Source of the DNA: an uncultured Ruminococcus sp.
GTDB taxonomy: Bacteria; Bacillota; Clostridia; Oscillospirales; Acutalibacteraceae
Reading direction: 5' to 3'
DNA: 6,346 bases
NCBI GenBank assembly: GCA_902783815.1
Contig: CACZSM010000097.1
Location: forward strand, 1 to 6,346
Shown here: positions 1 to 5,575 of the stretch, one piece after another
Numbering within the stretch: the first letter of the stretch is position 1
Layout of the letters: each line of letters starts with the position of its first letter
The notes under the pieces: model-generated
Told to the model about the DNA's origin: nothing
Seen by the model: only the letters and a program-made list of their open reading frames with translations
The model's database searches: none
Position numbers and translations under genes: made by a program

Positions 1-966
1 ACAGATTACGACGAATGTTTCGGCTTTACAAATGATGAAATGAACAAGCTGCTTTCAGATACGGGACTTACCGAGAAACAGCCAGTTTTCAAAAAGTGGT
101 ATGATGGCTATGTTTTCGGAAATAGAGAGGTATATTGTCCCTGGGATGTATTGAATTATGTAGATGCGCTGCAAAAAAATCCTAATCAGCCTACTATGAA
201 CTACTGGGCAAATACAAGCGGAAATGATGTCATAAAACGGTTTTTAGAGAGTGATTTTGATGTGTCGGAGGATTTTGAAATTTTGCTGGGCGGCGGAGTG
301 GTAATTAAGAAAATCAACCCAAATATCACATACGCAGATCTTGTACAAAGTGAAACGAATTTATGGTCTGTGCTGTATATGACAGGCTATCTTACTATTG
401 TTCCGGGGTCGCTGCCTGTAATGACATCAAATGATCCTGATGAGGTAAAAGGATTTTTTGAAGAAGGTTTTAAACTCAGACTGCCCAATAACGAAATGCG
501 TATGCTTTTTGAGCAGACTGTCGCCGTGTGGTTCGAGGATACGATCAAGGCTGATACGAGAACAGAGCTTTTTGATGCACTCTGGGGCGGTGATGCTGAA
601 AAGCTGACAGAAGTAATTACTGATTACCTTTACAATACAATAAGCTATTTTGATTATAAAGAGGACTATTATCACGCATTTATTGTAGGTTTGCTCTCCG
701 GAAGAAAGGGAATAATCGTCAGATCAAATGATGAAACAGGCAGGGGCAGGGGCAGAACAGATGTTCTTGTAAAAAATAAGTCTAAGCGTCTTGTTGTTAT
801 AATTGAAACAAAGAGGGCTGCTTCGGAAGATGAACTGGAGAAGCTCAGTAAGGAAGCATTAAAACAGATAGATGATAAGAAATATTATGTACCGTTCAAA
901 AACGAAAGGCTGATAAAGTATGGTATTGCCTTCTGGGGCAAAGACTGCTTTGTTTCAAAGGGATGA
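1..966 (+). CDS. AAA-ATPase-like / PD-(D/E)XK nuclease-fold (DUF1703) protein, 5'-truncated
   Basis: The frame is open from the left edge, so the ATG at 40 is probably internal; the residues before it (FGFTNDE) match the segment that precedes the WYDGY motif in AAA-ATPase-like (PF09820) proteins. Numbered from that ATG, KKWYDGYVFG lies near residues 18-27 and a CPWDVLNYV segment at about 33-41. The C-terminal third looks like the DUF1703 PD-(D/E)XK domain: D241, then E256-T-K258 (IIETKRA), the expected D...ExK catalytic pattern, followed by a helix with EALKQI. The usual N-terminal Walker A half lies outside the window, so ATPase ability cannot be judged. These proteins are multiplied in Clostridia and Bacteroidetes; their biological role is not established, and both ATPase and nuclease activity are inferred. 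A GR-GR-GR run just before D241 is two residues longer than the family pattern I recall (SNxE[ST]GxGRxD). The gene stops at 964-966 with no nearby partner. Confidence 0.88.
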   Translation, partial: TDYDECFGFTNDEMNKLLSDTGLTEKQPVFKKWYDGYVFGNREVYCPWDVLNYVDALQKNPNQPTMNYWANTSGNDVIKRFLESDFDVSEDFEILLGGGVVIKKINPNITYADLVQSETNLWSVLYMTGYLTIVPGSLPVMTSNDPDEVKGFFEEGFKLRLPNNEMRMLFEQTVAVWFEDTIKADTRTELFDALWGGDAEKLTEVITDYLYNTISYFDYKEDYYHAFIVGLLSGRKGIIVRSNDETGRGRGRTDVLVKNKSKRLVVIIETKRAASEDELEKLSKEALKQIDDKKYYVPFKNERLIKYGIAFWGKDCFVSKG

Positions 967-1039
967 TATGAACGAATCTGTAATACTATAGGCGGCATTT
1001 ATTTTTTATCGGTACCTACGCGGCTACGAGTTTTCCACT

Positions 1040-1165
1040 ATGACCCACAAACGGAAATTCAAATGTATCGACAGTGAAGAAGGAATAAATGGTAAGTTTG
1101 CAAATGGAAACAAAACAGTAAAAAAGTATGAGAAGATAATACCTACGCCCACGGATGAGGAATAA
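1040..1165 (+). other. Doubtful 41-codon ORF, possibly a gene remnant
   Basis: An ATG at 1040 opens 41 codons ending in TAA at 1163-1165, and the same frame stays open upstream to a TAG at 989-991. The peptide is lysine-rich and looks protein-like rather than random, ending in KKYEKIIPTPTDEE. No clear ribosome binding site precedes the ATG; only a weak GAG lies nine bases upstream. I do not recognise the family. The last codons overlap the left arm of a predicted terminator hairpin, which would suit the 3' end of a decayed gene whose front part has been lost. It could equally be chance open frame in a gap. Confidence 0.2.
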
Positions 1166-1190
1166 ATATTTTTGTCCGTGAGCTTTTTTC
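1147..1190 (+). terminator. Putative intrinsic terminator
   Basis: CACGGA at 1150-1155 pairs with TCCGTG at 1175-1180. Beyond one C/A mismatch, GC at 1147-1148 pairs with GC at 1182-1183. The 19-base AT-rich loop is long, but the right arm runs straight into six T residues at 1184-1189. It would end transcripts from the DUF1703 gene or the small ORF before the DUF3343 gene. Confidence 0.5.
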
Positions 1191-1222
1191 TCGAATTACA
1201 GTCTGCTCGTCAGCATAACAGA

Positions 1223-1252
1223 TAGTCAAACAGCGGTTTGCCGTCATATTAT
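1223..1252 (+). promoter_or_regulatory. Possible sigma-A-type promoter for the DUF3343/desulfurase pair
   Basis: TAGTCA at 1223-1228 (four of six matches to TTGACA) and TATTAT at 1247-1252 (five of six matches to TATAAT) are separated by 18 bases. They lie between the terminator and the DUF3343 ribosome binding site, the expected place for a promoter. The -35 match is weak, so this is only a candidate. Otherwise the stretch from 1191 to 1266 shows only a small CGG/CCG hairpin near 1233-1243. Confidence 0.3.
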
Positions 1253-1277
1253 GGTAATAAAAAGAGAGGTGAGCAAA

Positions 1278-1511
1278 ATGAACAGGACTTTGATAATAGT
1301 ATCTTCAGTGACCTATGCGCTGAGAGGACAGGGTCTGCTTGAATCCTCCGGGATAAAAGCCCGGATAAACAGGACAAAAAACCGAAAAACAGGCAGCGGA
1401 TGCAGCTACAGCATCTCCGTACTCAGGGAAAAGGCTGATGAAGCCGTAAGAATACTGAAAAACAACGGCATAAGGGTCATTGACCGTATGGAAGGGACGG
1501 GATCAGGTTGA
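1278..1511 (+). CDS. DUF3343 family protein, putative Se/S carrier-like
   Basis: The gene encodes a 77-residue soluble protein without a signal peptide. The start at 1278 is chosen because a good ribosome binding site (AGAGGTGA, 1265-1272) lies five bases upstream. An in-frame ATG at 1251 lies before that site and would give an unsupported 9-residue extension. The protein has the DUF3343 (PF11823) layout: a strand (TLIIVSSVTYAL), a helix with LLESSGI, a strand KARINRT, then a GSGCSYSISV segment carrying the only cysteine, C42, and a last helix/strand EAVRILKNNGIRVI. The family is annotated as a putative Se/S carrier, and the central cysteine after a Gly/Ser-rich turn is its hallmark. Its stop overlaps the start of the cysteine desulfurase-like gene, so the two are almost certainly translationally coupled, which fits a persulfide or selenide carrier role. 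That role is inferred from context and not proven. Family assignment is fairly secure despite the small size. Confidence 0.8.
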   Translation: MNRTLIIVSSVTYALRGQGLLESSGIKARINRTKNRKTGSGCSYSISVLREKADEAVRILKNNGIRVIDRMEGTGSG

Positions 1512-2647
1512 TATATCTTGATAATTCTGCTACAACTATGCCGAAGCCGCCGCAGGTACAGTCTGCTGTGAATATGACGCTGAGGGGCGCAGCTAATCCG
1601 GGAAGAAGCGGACATAAGCTGTCGCTTGCGGCAGCAGAAAAAATATACAGTGCGCGAAAGACAACAGCCGGGTTCTTCGGCATGGAGGACGAAACAAGGG
1701 TGATCTTTACATCCGGATGTACAATGTCTCTTAATATGGCAATAAAAGGACTTATGAAAAGTGGAGGTCATGCAGTAGTATCTTCAATGGAGCATAATGC
1801 TGTGATGCGTCCGTTAAAAGCGATGGAACGAATGGGTGTAACTGTAACAAAGGCAGAGGTCTTTGCCGGAGATGACGACAGAACTGTTGACAGCTTCCGC
1901 AGGAGTATAAATGCTCATACCAAAATGATAGTATGTACTCAGGCATCAAATGTATGGGGAATAAGACTTCCGGTAGAAAGACTGTGCGCATTGGCTCATG
2001 TTTACGGACTTTATATGATCGTAGATGTAGCTCAGAGCGCAGGAGTGGTTCCGATAGATATGAAGGATGGCTATGATATTGTGTGTGCCGCCGGACACAA
2101 GGGACTATATGGTACAATGGGTACAGGTCTGATGCTTCTGTCGGAGAGTGTAATGCCTGAAACTATAATAGAGGGCGGTACAGGCAGTAATTCTGCTGAT
2201 CTTACGCAGCCTGGGGAGCTTCCGGACAGATTTGAAAGCGGTACACCTAATCTTCCTGGAATAGCTGCGCTTGGGGCAGGAATAGAATTTGTGAAAAGTA
2301 AGGGCATAGACAGAATAGCCAGACATGAGTTCAGACTTATGGAAAGGCTTTATGAGGGACTGTCTGGAATATCTGGTATAAGGTTATATACAGCAGCACC
2401 GGAGAATGGTCGTTTTGTTCCGGTAGTATCGTTCAATGTAGATGGACATGACAGTGAAGAGGTCGGCGAATATCTCAGCAAAAGCGGCATAGCAGTAAGG
2501 GCAGGACTGCATTGCGCGCCGGCAGCGCATGAAGCAATGGGAACTCTTCAGACAGGAACGGTAAGAGTATCACCGTCAGCATTCACTACAACCCCGGATA
2601 TTGATAAACTTATTAATGCTATGAAAAACTGTAAAAGATTTTTATAA
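1508..2647 (+). CDS. Cysteine desulfurase family protein (class V aminotransferase fold, PLP-dependent)
   Basis: The gene encodes a 379-residue cytosolic PLP enzyme of the NifS/SufS superfamily, closest in style to the EF2568-type subfamily (TIGR01977). The likely reaction is release of sulfur, or selenium, from cysteine or selenocysteine to form an enzyme persulfide. Visible landmarks are the N-terminal YLDNSATT (residues 3-10), TSGCTMSLN (68-76, phosphate-binding turn), MEHNAV with H96 over the cofactor ring, D173 and Q176 in VDVAQSAG, the Schiff-base lysine K198 in AAGHKGLYG, and the catalytic cysteine C336 in RAGLHCAP, followed by GTVRVSPSAF. Length is normal and complete. The TTG start at 1508 is chosen because the first ATG is ten codons in and would remove the conserved YLDNSATT; AAGGGA at 1492-1497 serves as ribosome binding site. 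TTGA overlaps the DUF3343 stop by four bases. In related genomes such pairs can accompany selD and yqeB-type selenium genes, but none is in this window. The substrate, S or Se, cannot be decided here. Confidence 0.9.
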   Translation: MIYLDNSATTMPKPPQVQSAVNMTLRGAANPGRSGHKLSLAAAEKIYSARKTTAGFFGMEDETRVIFTSGCTMSLNMAIKGLMKSGGHAVVSSMEHNAVMRPLKAMERMGVTVTKAEVFAGDDDRTVDSFRRSINAHTKMIVCTQASNVWGIRLPVERLCALAHVYGLYMIVDVAQSAGVVPIDMKDGYDIVCAAGHKGLYGTMGTGLMLLSESVMPETIIEGGTGSNSADLTQPGELPDRFESGTPNLPGIAALGAGIEFVKSKGIDRIARHEFRLMERLYEGLSGISGIRLYTAAPENGRFVPVVSFNVDGHDSEEVGEYLSKSGIAVRAGLHCAPAAHEAMGTLQTGTVRVSPSAFTTTPDIDKLINAMKNCKRFL

Positions 2648-2745
2648 AAAAGGTATGGATTTTTTGGAATAAATATGTTATTATTAATAGTGGTTATTCG
2701 GGTTGATTGAATGATTTTGTTCATGCTTGAATAAGTATTGATTAT

Positions 2746-2869
2746 CGCTGCCACCACCCGGACTGATCCTCTGTCAGACTGTATTCCCCAGTACGGCTGC
2801 ACAGGACTTCGCGGATCCTTTGACCGGGCTTTTGTGGAGGCTTTTTTGACAGCGCCGCCTTTTTGTTTT
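2746..2869 (+). other. GC-rich intergenic block with nested complementary arms, possible structured RNA
   Basis: The 299-base gap between the desulfurase and the kinase-like gene starts AT-rich (2648-2745) and then turns abruptly GC-rich. In the GC-rich part, arms pair in nested order: CGCTG 2746-2750 with CAGCG 2850-2854, CCAC 2751-2754 with GTGG 2834-2837, CCCGG 2757-2761 with CCGGG 2824-2828, and GATCC 2765-2769 with GGATC 2813-2817. An inner ACTG/CAGT hairpin lies near 2778-2792. Alternatively GGAGGC (2836-2841) pairs with GCCGCC (2854-2859), with one mismatch, ahead of a T-rich run (2860-2869), which would be a terminator-like end. It matches no RNA family I know. Both strands hold short open frames here, but none has a ribosome binding site or a recognisable product. 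The spacers between arms are unequal, so chance pairing remains possible. Confidence 0.25.
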
Positions 2870-2893
2870 GACGGGTACGCTGTTTATTATTAC

Positions 2894-2912
2894 CGCGGCA
2901 AGTATAGCCGTG
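2894..2912 (+). other. Leader hairpin upstream of the kinase-like gene
   Basis: CGCGGC at 2894-2899 pairs with GCCGTG at 2907-2912, with one G-T pair, around a seven-base loop. The right arm is followed by 12 bases and only then a short T run (2924-2928), so it is not a standard terminator. It lies about 20 bases before the AAAGGGAG ribosome binding site (2931-2938) of the next gene. It may be a simple 5' leader hairpin. Confidence 0.3.
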
Positions 2913-2946
2913 TTCACGACCATTTTTCTTAAAGGGAGTTTTTAAA

Positions 2947-3540
2947 ATGAAAGAAAAAAGATTGCTTTTTGTTACCTCACCACCTGCCTGCGGCAAAACA
3001 AAATTGTCGAAAAAACTTGCTACCGAGATAAAACATATCGTCTATCTTGATAAGGATACCCTTATTCCGCTTTCAAAACAGGTTTTTAAGGTTGCAGGTG
3101 AGCCATATAACAGAAGCTCTGAATTCTTTGAGAGGGAGATCCGTGATTACGAATATGAAGTAATACTGGATCTTGCTTTTGAGGCTATAAAATATGAGGA
3201 TCTTGTAATGGTAAATGCGCCGTTTACTCAGGAGATCAGGGATGATGAATATATTGCAGCCCTCAGGGAAAAACTGAAGGACTATGGAGCAAAACTGTCC
3301 GTAGTGTGGATAGTTACTGACCCGGAGGTCTGCCACCAGAGAATGATCGACAGGGGAAGCGACAGGGATACATGGAAGCTGGAGCATTGGGATGAGTACC
3401 TTGCATCTGTTAATTTCACTATTCCTGAGAACCTCCGCGATCCGGATGATGAGTACAGTCTGCTGCTGTATCATAATTCTACGGACGAAATGGCTGCTGA
3501 GGACTTCGCAAAGCTGCTGAAGTTTTTTGAAGAAGAATAA
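2947..3540 (+). CDS. Small P-loop kinase-like ATPase (AAA_33 / zeta-toxin-like)
   Basis: The gene encodes a 197-residue soluble protein. The N-terminal strand LLFVTS leads into a P-loop, SPPACGKTKLSKKLA (S11, then G16-K17-T18). This keeps the GKT core but has serine where Walker A normally has glycine. VYLDKDTLI (33-40, D35 and D37) stands where small-molecule kinases and zeta toxins place substrate or magnesium aspartates. VMVNAPF near 87-93 looks like a core strand, and HQRMIDRGSDRDTWK (130-144) resembles an arginine-rich lid. The best general call is an AAA_33-type nucleoside- or small-molecule phosphotransferase, a group often auto-annotated as zeta toxin. The substrate is unknown. No antitoxin-sized gene lies upstream or downstream, so a toxin role is not supported. 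AAAGGGAG at 2931-2938, eight bases ahead of the ATG, fixes the start. The gene appears monocistronic, with a terminator about 150 bases downstream. Confidence 0.75.
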   Translation: MKEKRLLFVTSPPACGKTKLSKKLATEIKHIVYLDKDTLIPLSKQVFKVAGEPYNRSSEFFEREIRDYEYEVILDLAFEAIKYEDLVMVNAPFTQEIRDDEYIAALREKLKDYGAKLSVVWIVTDPEVCHQRMIDRGSDRDTWKLEHWDEYLASVNFTIPENLRDPDDEYSLLLYHNSTDEMAAEDFAKLLKFFEEE

Positions 3541-3584
3541 AAGGGTCGGAGTGCTGTGATCGGAAAAAGGAACTGCTGCTGTTA

Positions 3585-3679
3585 CAGTGTGATCGAGTAA
3601 TAAAGAAGAGTAGCTGCCTTCCGCAGACCTGCACTCTCCACACTTCGTACCCTACACCTGCAGTGTGGTCGCACACTGC
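3585..3679 (+). repeat. Alternating AGTGTG / CACACT arms with a strong 8-bp inverted repeat
   Basis: AGTGTG occurs at 3586-3591 and 3662-3667, and its complement CACACT at 3639-3644 and 3672-3677, so the four segments alternate. The last two form the strongest hairpin: GCAGTGTG (3660-3667), a GTCG loop, and CACACTGC (3672-3679), eight perfect pairs. CCACACT (3638-3644) can instead pair with AGTGTGG (3662-3668). CAGTGTGATCG at 3585-3595 and CAGTGTGGTCG at 3661-3671 are near-identical direct copies, and GCTGTGATCG at 3553-3562 is a weaker third. A short CTGC/GCAG hairpin lies at 3614-3626. The block sits in the 3' region of the kinase-like transcript and directly upstream of the aspS promoter. 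It could be a 3' UTR structure or an operator; the repeats are visible, the function is inferred. Confidence 0.5.
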
Positions 3680-3687
3680 GAAATATT

Positions 3688-3736
3688 GCGGCTTTGATGG
3701 TATAATGTTACAATTAAAGCCGCTTTTGCTTTTTTT
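3688..3736 (+). terminator. Intrinsic terminator after the kinase-like gene
   Basis: GCGGCTTT (3688-3695) pairs perfectly with AAAGCCGC (3716-3723). Three more inner pairs, one of them G-T, extend the stem to 11 bp with a 14-base loop. It is followed by TTTTGC and a run of seven T (3730-3736). This is a convincing rho-independent terminator for plus-strand transcripts from upstream. Its loop contains the aspS -10 element. Confidence 0.7.
3698..3706 (+). promoter_or_regulatory. Extended -10 promoter element for aspS
   Basis: TGGTATAAT at 3698-3706 is a perfect TGn extended -10 with consensus TATAAT. No good -35 hexamer lies 16-18 bases upstream (the sequence there is close to TGCGAA), as is usual for extended -10 promoters. 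A start about seven bases downstream, near 3713, would give a leader of roughly 76 bases to the aspS ATG. The transcript would begin at or near the right arm of the overlapping terminator and so would lack the left arm. Confidence 0.6.
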
Positions 3737-3773
3737 AGGAATAGTGCCGGTACAGCCGGATGAGATGAATGTG

Positions 3774-3779
3774 AAAGGA
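3774..3779 (+). promoter_or_regulatory. Ribosome binding site that decides the aspS start
   Basis: AAAGGA at 3774-3779 lies ten bases before the ATG at 3790 but only four before an in-frame TTG at 3784. The spacing therefore favours the ATG and a 582-residue product. Confidence 0.6.
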
Positions 3780-3789
3780 ATAGTTGATA

Positions 3790-5538
3790 ATGTTAAGAGA
3801 AAATGCTTATCGTACAAAATACTGCGGAGAGCTTCGTGAATCGGATATCGGAGCTGATGTGCGCGTTGCAGGATGGGTAGAGAATATCCGCGATCACGGC
3901 GGAGTAATGTTCCTGGATATCCGCGACCATTACGGAGTTGTACAGGTAGTTGTACACGACGAAAAACTGCTTGAGGATATAAATAAGGAATGTACCGTTA
4001 CTGTAAGCGGCAGGGTGACTAAAAGGGATGAGGATACCGTCAATCCAAAGATAGCAACCGGCACAGTCGAGATACATTCAGAGAATATAAAGGTTCTTGG
4101 CAAGGCTCCGAATGCGCTTCCGTTTGAGGTGCAGACCTCTACAGAGGTAAAGGAGGATGTAAGACTGAAATACAGGTTCCTGGATCTGAGAAATCCGAAG
4201 GTACATAATAATATTGTACTGCGCGCAGAGCTTATATCATTCCTGAGAAATAAGATGGCTGAGATGGGCTTCCTTGAAATACAGACTCCGATACTTTCAT
4301 GCTCGTCACCGGAGGGCGCAAGAGATTACCTTATACCGAGCAGAAAGCATAAGGGTATGTTCTATGCGCTGCCGCAGGCACCGCAGATTTTTAAACAGCT
4401 TCTTATGGTGTCCGGATTTGATAAGTACTTCCAGATAGCGCCATGCTTCCGTGATGAGGATGCAAGAGCTGACCGTTCACCAGGAGAATTCTATCAGCTG
4501 GACTTTGAAATGGCATTTGCTGAACAGGATGATGTATTTGCTGTCGCTGAGGAGGTACTGTACTCTGCATTTGCGAAATTTACGGATAAGGAGGTTTCAA
4601 AGCCTCCGTTCAGAAGAATACCGTTTGCAGAGGCTATGCTGACATACGGTACGGATAAGCCTGATCTGAGAAATCCGCTGCTTATCAAGGATATCAGCCC
4701 TATGTTTGAGGAAACTGATTTTGCACCGTTCAGAAAGAAAACTGTACGAAGCATCAATGTTCCGGGCGCATCTGCTCAGTCTAAAAAGTGGTTCAAAAAC
4801 ATGGAGGAGTTTGCCCTGTCCATTGGTATGAAAGGACTGGGATATGTCAAGGTCAGAGATGATATGACATTTGACGGCCCGATAGATAAGTTCCTTAAAG
4901 AGGGCGACAGAGAAAAGCTGATAGAGATAAACGGTTCAAAGGCAGGAGATGTTATCTACTTTATCGCTGACAGCGCAGATGCTGCTCCGAAGCTCGCCGG
5001 ACAGATACGCACAGAGGTTGCAAACCGTCTGGATCTGATAGATAAGAGCCGCTTTGAGCTTTGCTTTATCACAGACTTCCCGATGTACGAAAGAGACGAA
5101 ACAACAGGTCAGATAATATTCACACATAACCCGTTCTCCATGCCTCAGGGCGGTATGCAGGCGCTTCTTGAAAAGGATCCGACTGAGATACTTGCATATC
5201 AGTATGATATTGTGTGCAATGGAGTGGAGCTTAGCTCCGGCGCGGTAAGAAATCATGATATAGATATAATGGTAAAGGCATTTGAGATAGCAGGCTACAG
5301 CGAGGAAACTCTTAAAGAAAAATTCAGATCGCTTTACAATGCGTTCAAGTACGGCGCACCGCCTCATGCTGGAATGGCGCCTGGTCTTGACAGGATGCTC
5401 ATGCTTATTGCCGAAGAAGAAAATATCCGCGAGGTCATCGCTTTCCCGATGAACAGCAATGCACAGGATCTGCTGCTCGGTTCTCCGACAGAGGTTACAG
5501 AACAACAGCTTCGTGAGGTGCATATAAAGATCAGATAA
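3790..5538 (+). CDS. aspS: Aspartyl-tRNA synthetase (bacterial class IIb, with GAD domain)
   Basis: The enzyme charges tRNA with aspartate using ATP in the cytosol. The 582 residues are close to the usual bacterial length of about 590. The N-terminal OB-fold anticodon-binding domain spans about 1-105 (YRTKYCGELR, then GWVENIRDHGGVMFLDIRD). PEGARDYLIPSR (from 174) is the active-site flipping loop. Motif 2 is FRDEDARADRSPGEFYQLD (220-238) with R221. A GAD insertion follows at roughly 290-410. Motif 3 is GAPPHAGMAPGLDR, with R535. The end, FPMNSNAQDLLLGSPTEV, resembles the alphaproteobacterial-style AspRS clade rather than the E. coli or Bacillus FPKT pattern. H36 takes the position that is leucine in the discriminating E. 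coli enzyme and histidine in non-discriminating enzymes, but D82 stands where the second known determinant is glycine. An extended -10 promoter lies upstream, and no T-box motif was found in the leader. The VWA gene follows 37 bases downstream. Confidence 0.97.
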   Translation: MLRENAYRTKYCGELRESDIGADVRVAGWVENIRDHGGVMFLDIRDHYGVVQVVVHDEKLLEDINKECTVTVSGRVTKRDEDTVNPKIATGTVEIHSENIKVLGKAPNALPFEVQTSTEVKEDVRLKYRFLDLRNPKVHNNIVLRAELISFLRNKMAEMGFLEIQTPILSCSSPEGARDYLIPSRKHKGMFYALPQAPQIFKQLLMVSGFDKYFQIAPCFRDEDARADRSPGEFYQLDFEMAFAEQDDVFAVAEEVLYSAFAKFTDKEVSKPPFRRIPFAEAMLTYGTDKPDLRNPLLIKDISPMFEETDFAPFRKKTVRSINVPGASAQSKKWFKNMEEFALSIGMKGLGYVKVRDDMTFDGPIDKFLKEGDREKLIEINGSKAGDVIYFIADSADAAPKLAGQIRTEVANRLDLIDKSRFELCFITDFPMYERDETTGQIIFTHNPFSMPQGGMQALLEKDPTEILAYQYDIVCNGVELSSGAVRNHDIDIMVKAFEIAGYSEETLKEKFRSLYNAFKYGAPPHAGMAPGLDRMLMLIAEEENIREVIAFPMNSNAQDLLLGSPTEVTEQQLREVHIKIR

Positions 5539-5575
5539 AACAGGCTCTGAAGTCAAAGCAAAGGAGTGTATCGTT

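Noticed and set aside
1251..1277. Upstream ATG as the DUF3343 start
   Set aside because: The ribosome binding site lies downstream of this ATG and is well placed for the ATG at 1278.
2646..2668. A-run / T-run pairing just after the desulfurase stop as a terminator
   Set aside because: The stem would consist of A-T pairs only, with no GC core, so it is too weak to call.
2868..2890. TTGACG (2868-2873) and TATTAT (2885-2890) as a promoter
   Set aside because: The spacer is only 11 bases, too short for a sigma-A promoter; no better-spaced -10 follows.
2888..2900. ATTACCGCGGC resembling the T-box ACCGCG signature
   Set aside because: The full UGGNACCGCG motif is absent, there is no antiterminator or specifier stem, and the downstream gene is not a tRNA-charging or amino acid gene.
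2738..2932. Plus-strand 64-codon frame ahead of the kinase-like gene
   Set aside because: It starts at a non-ATG codon (TTG) without a ribosome binding site, has no family resemblance, and overlaps complementary arms that suggest non-coding sequence.
2742..2996. Minus-strand 84-codon frame over the 2648-2946 gap
   Set aside because: It begins inside the P-loop coding sequence of the kinase-like gene, has no ribosome binding site, and is low in complexity (Lys/Arg/Pro). A decayed gene cannot be excluded but is not supported.
3743..3759. Repeated GCCGG / CCGG hairpin in the aspS leader
   Set aside because: Only four base pairs; too short to distinguish from chance.
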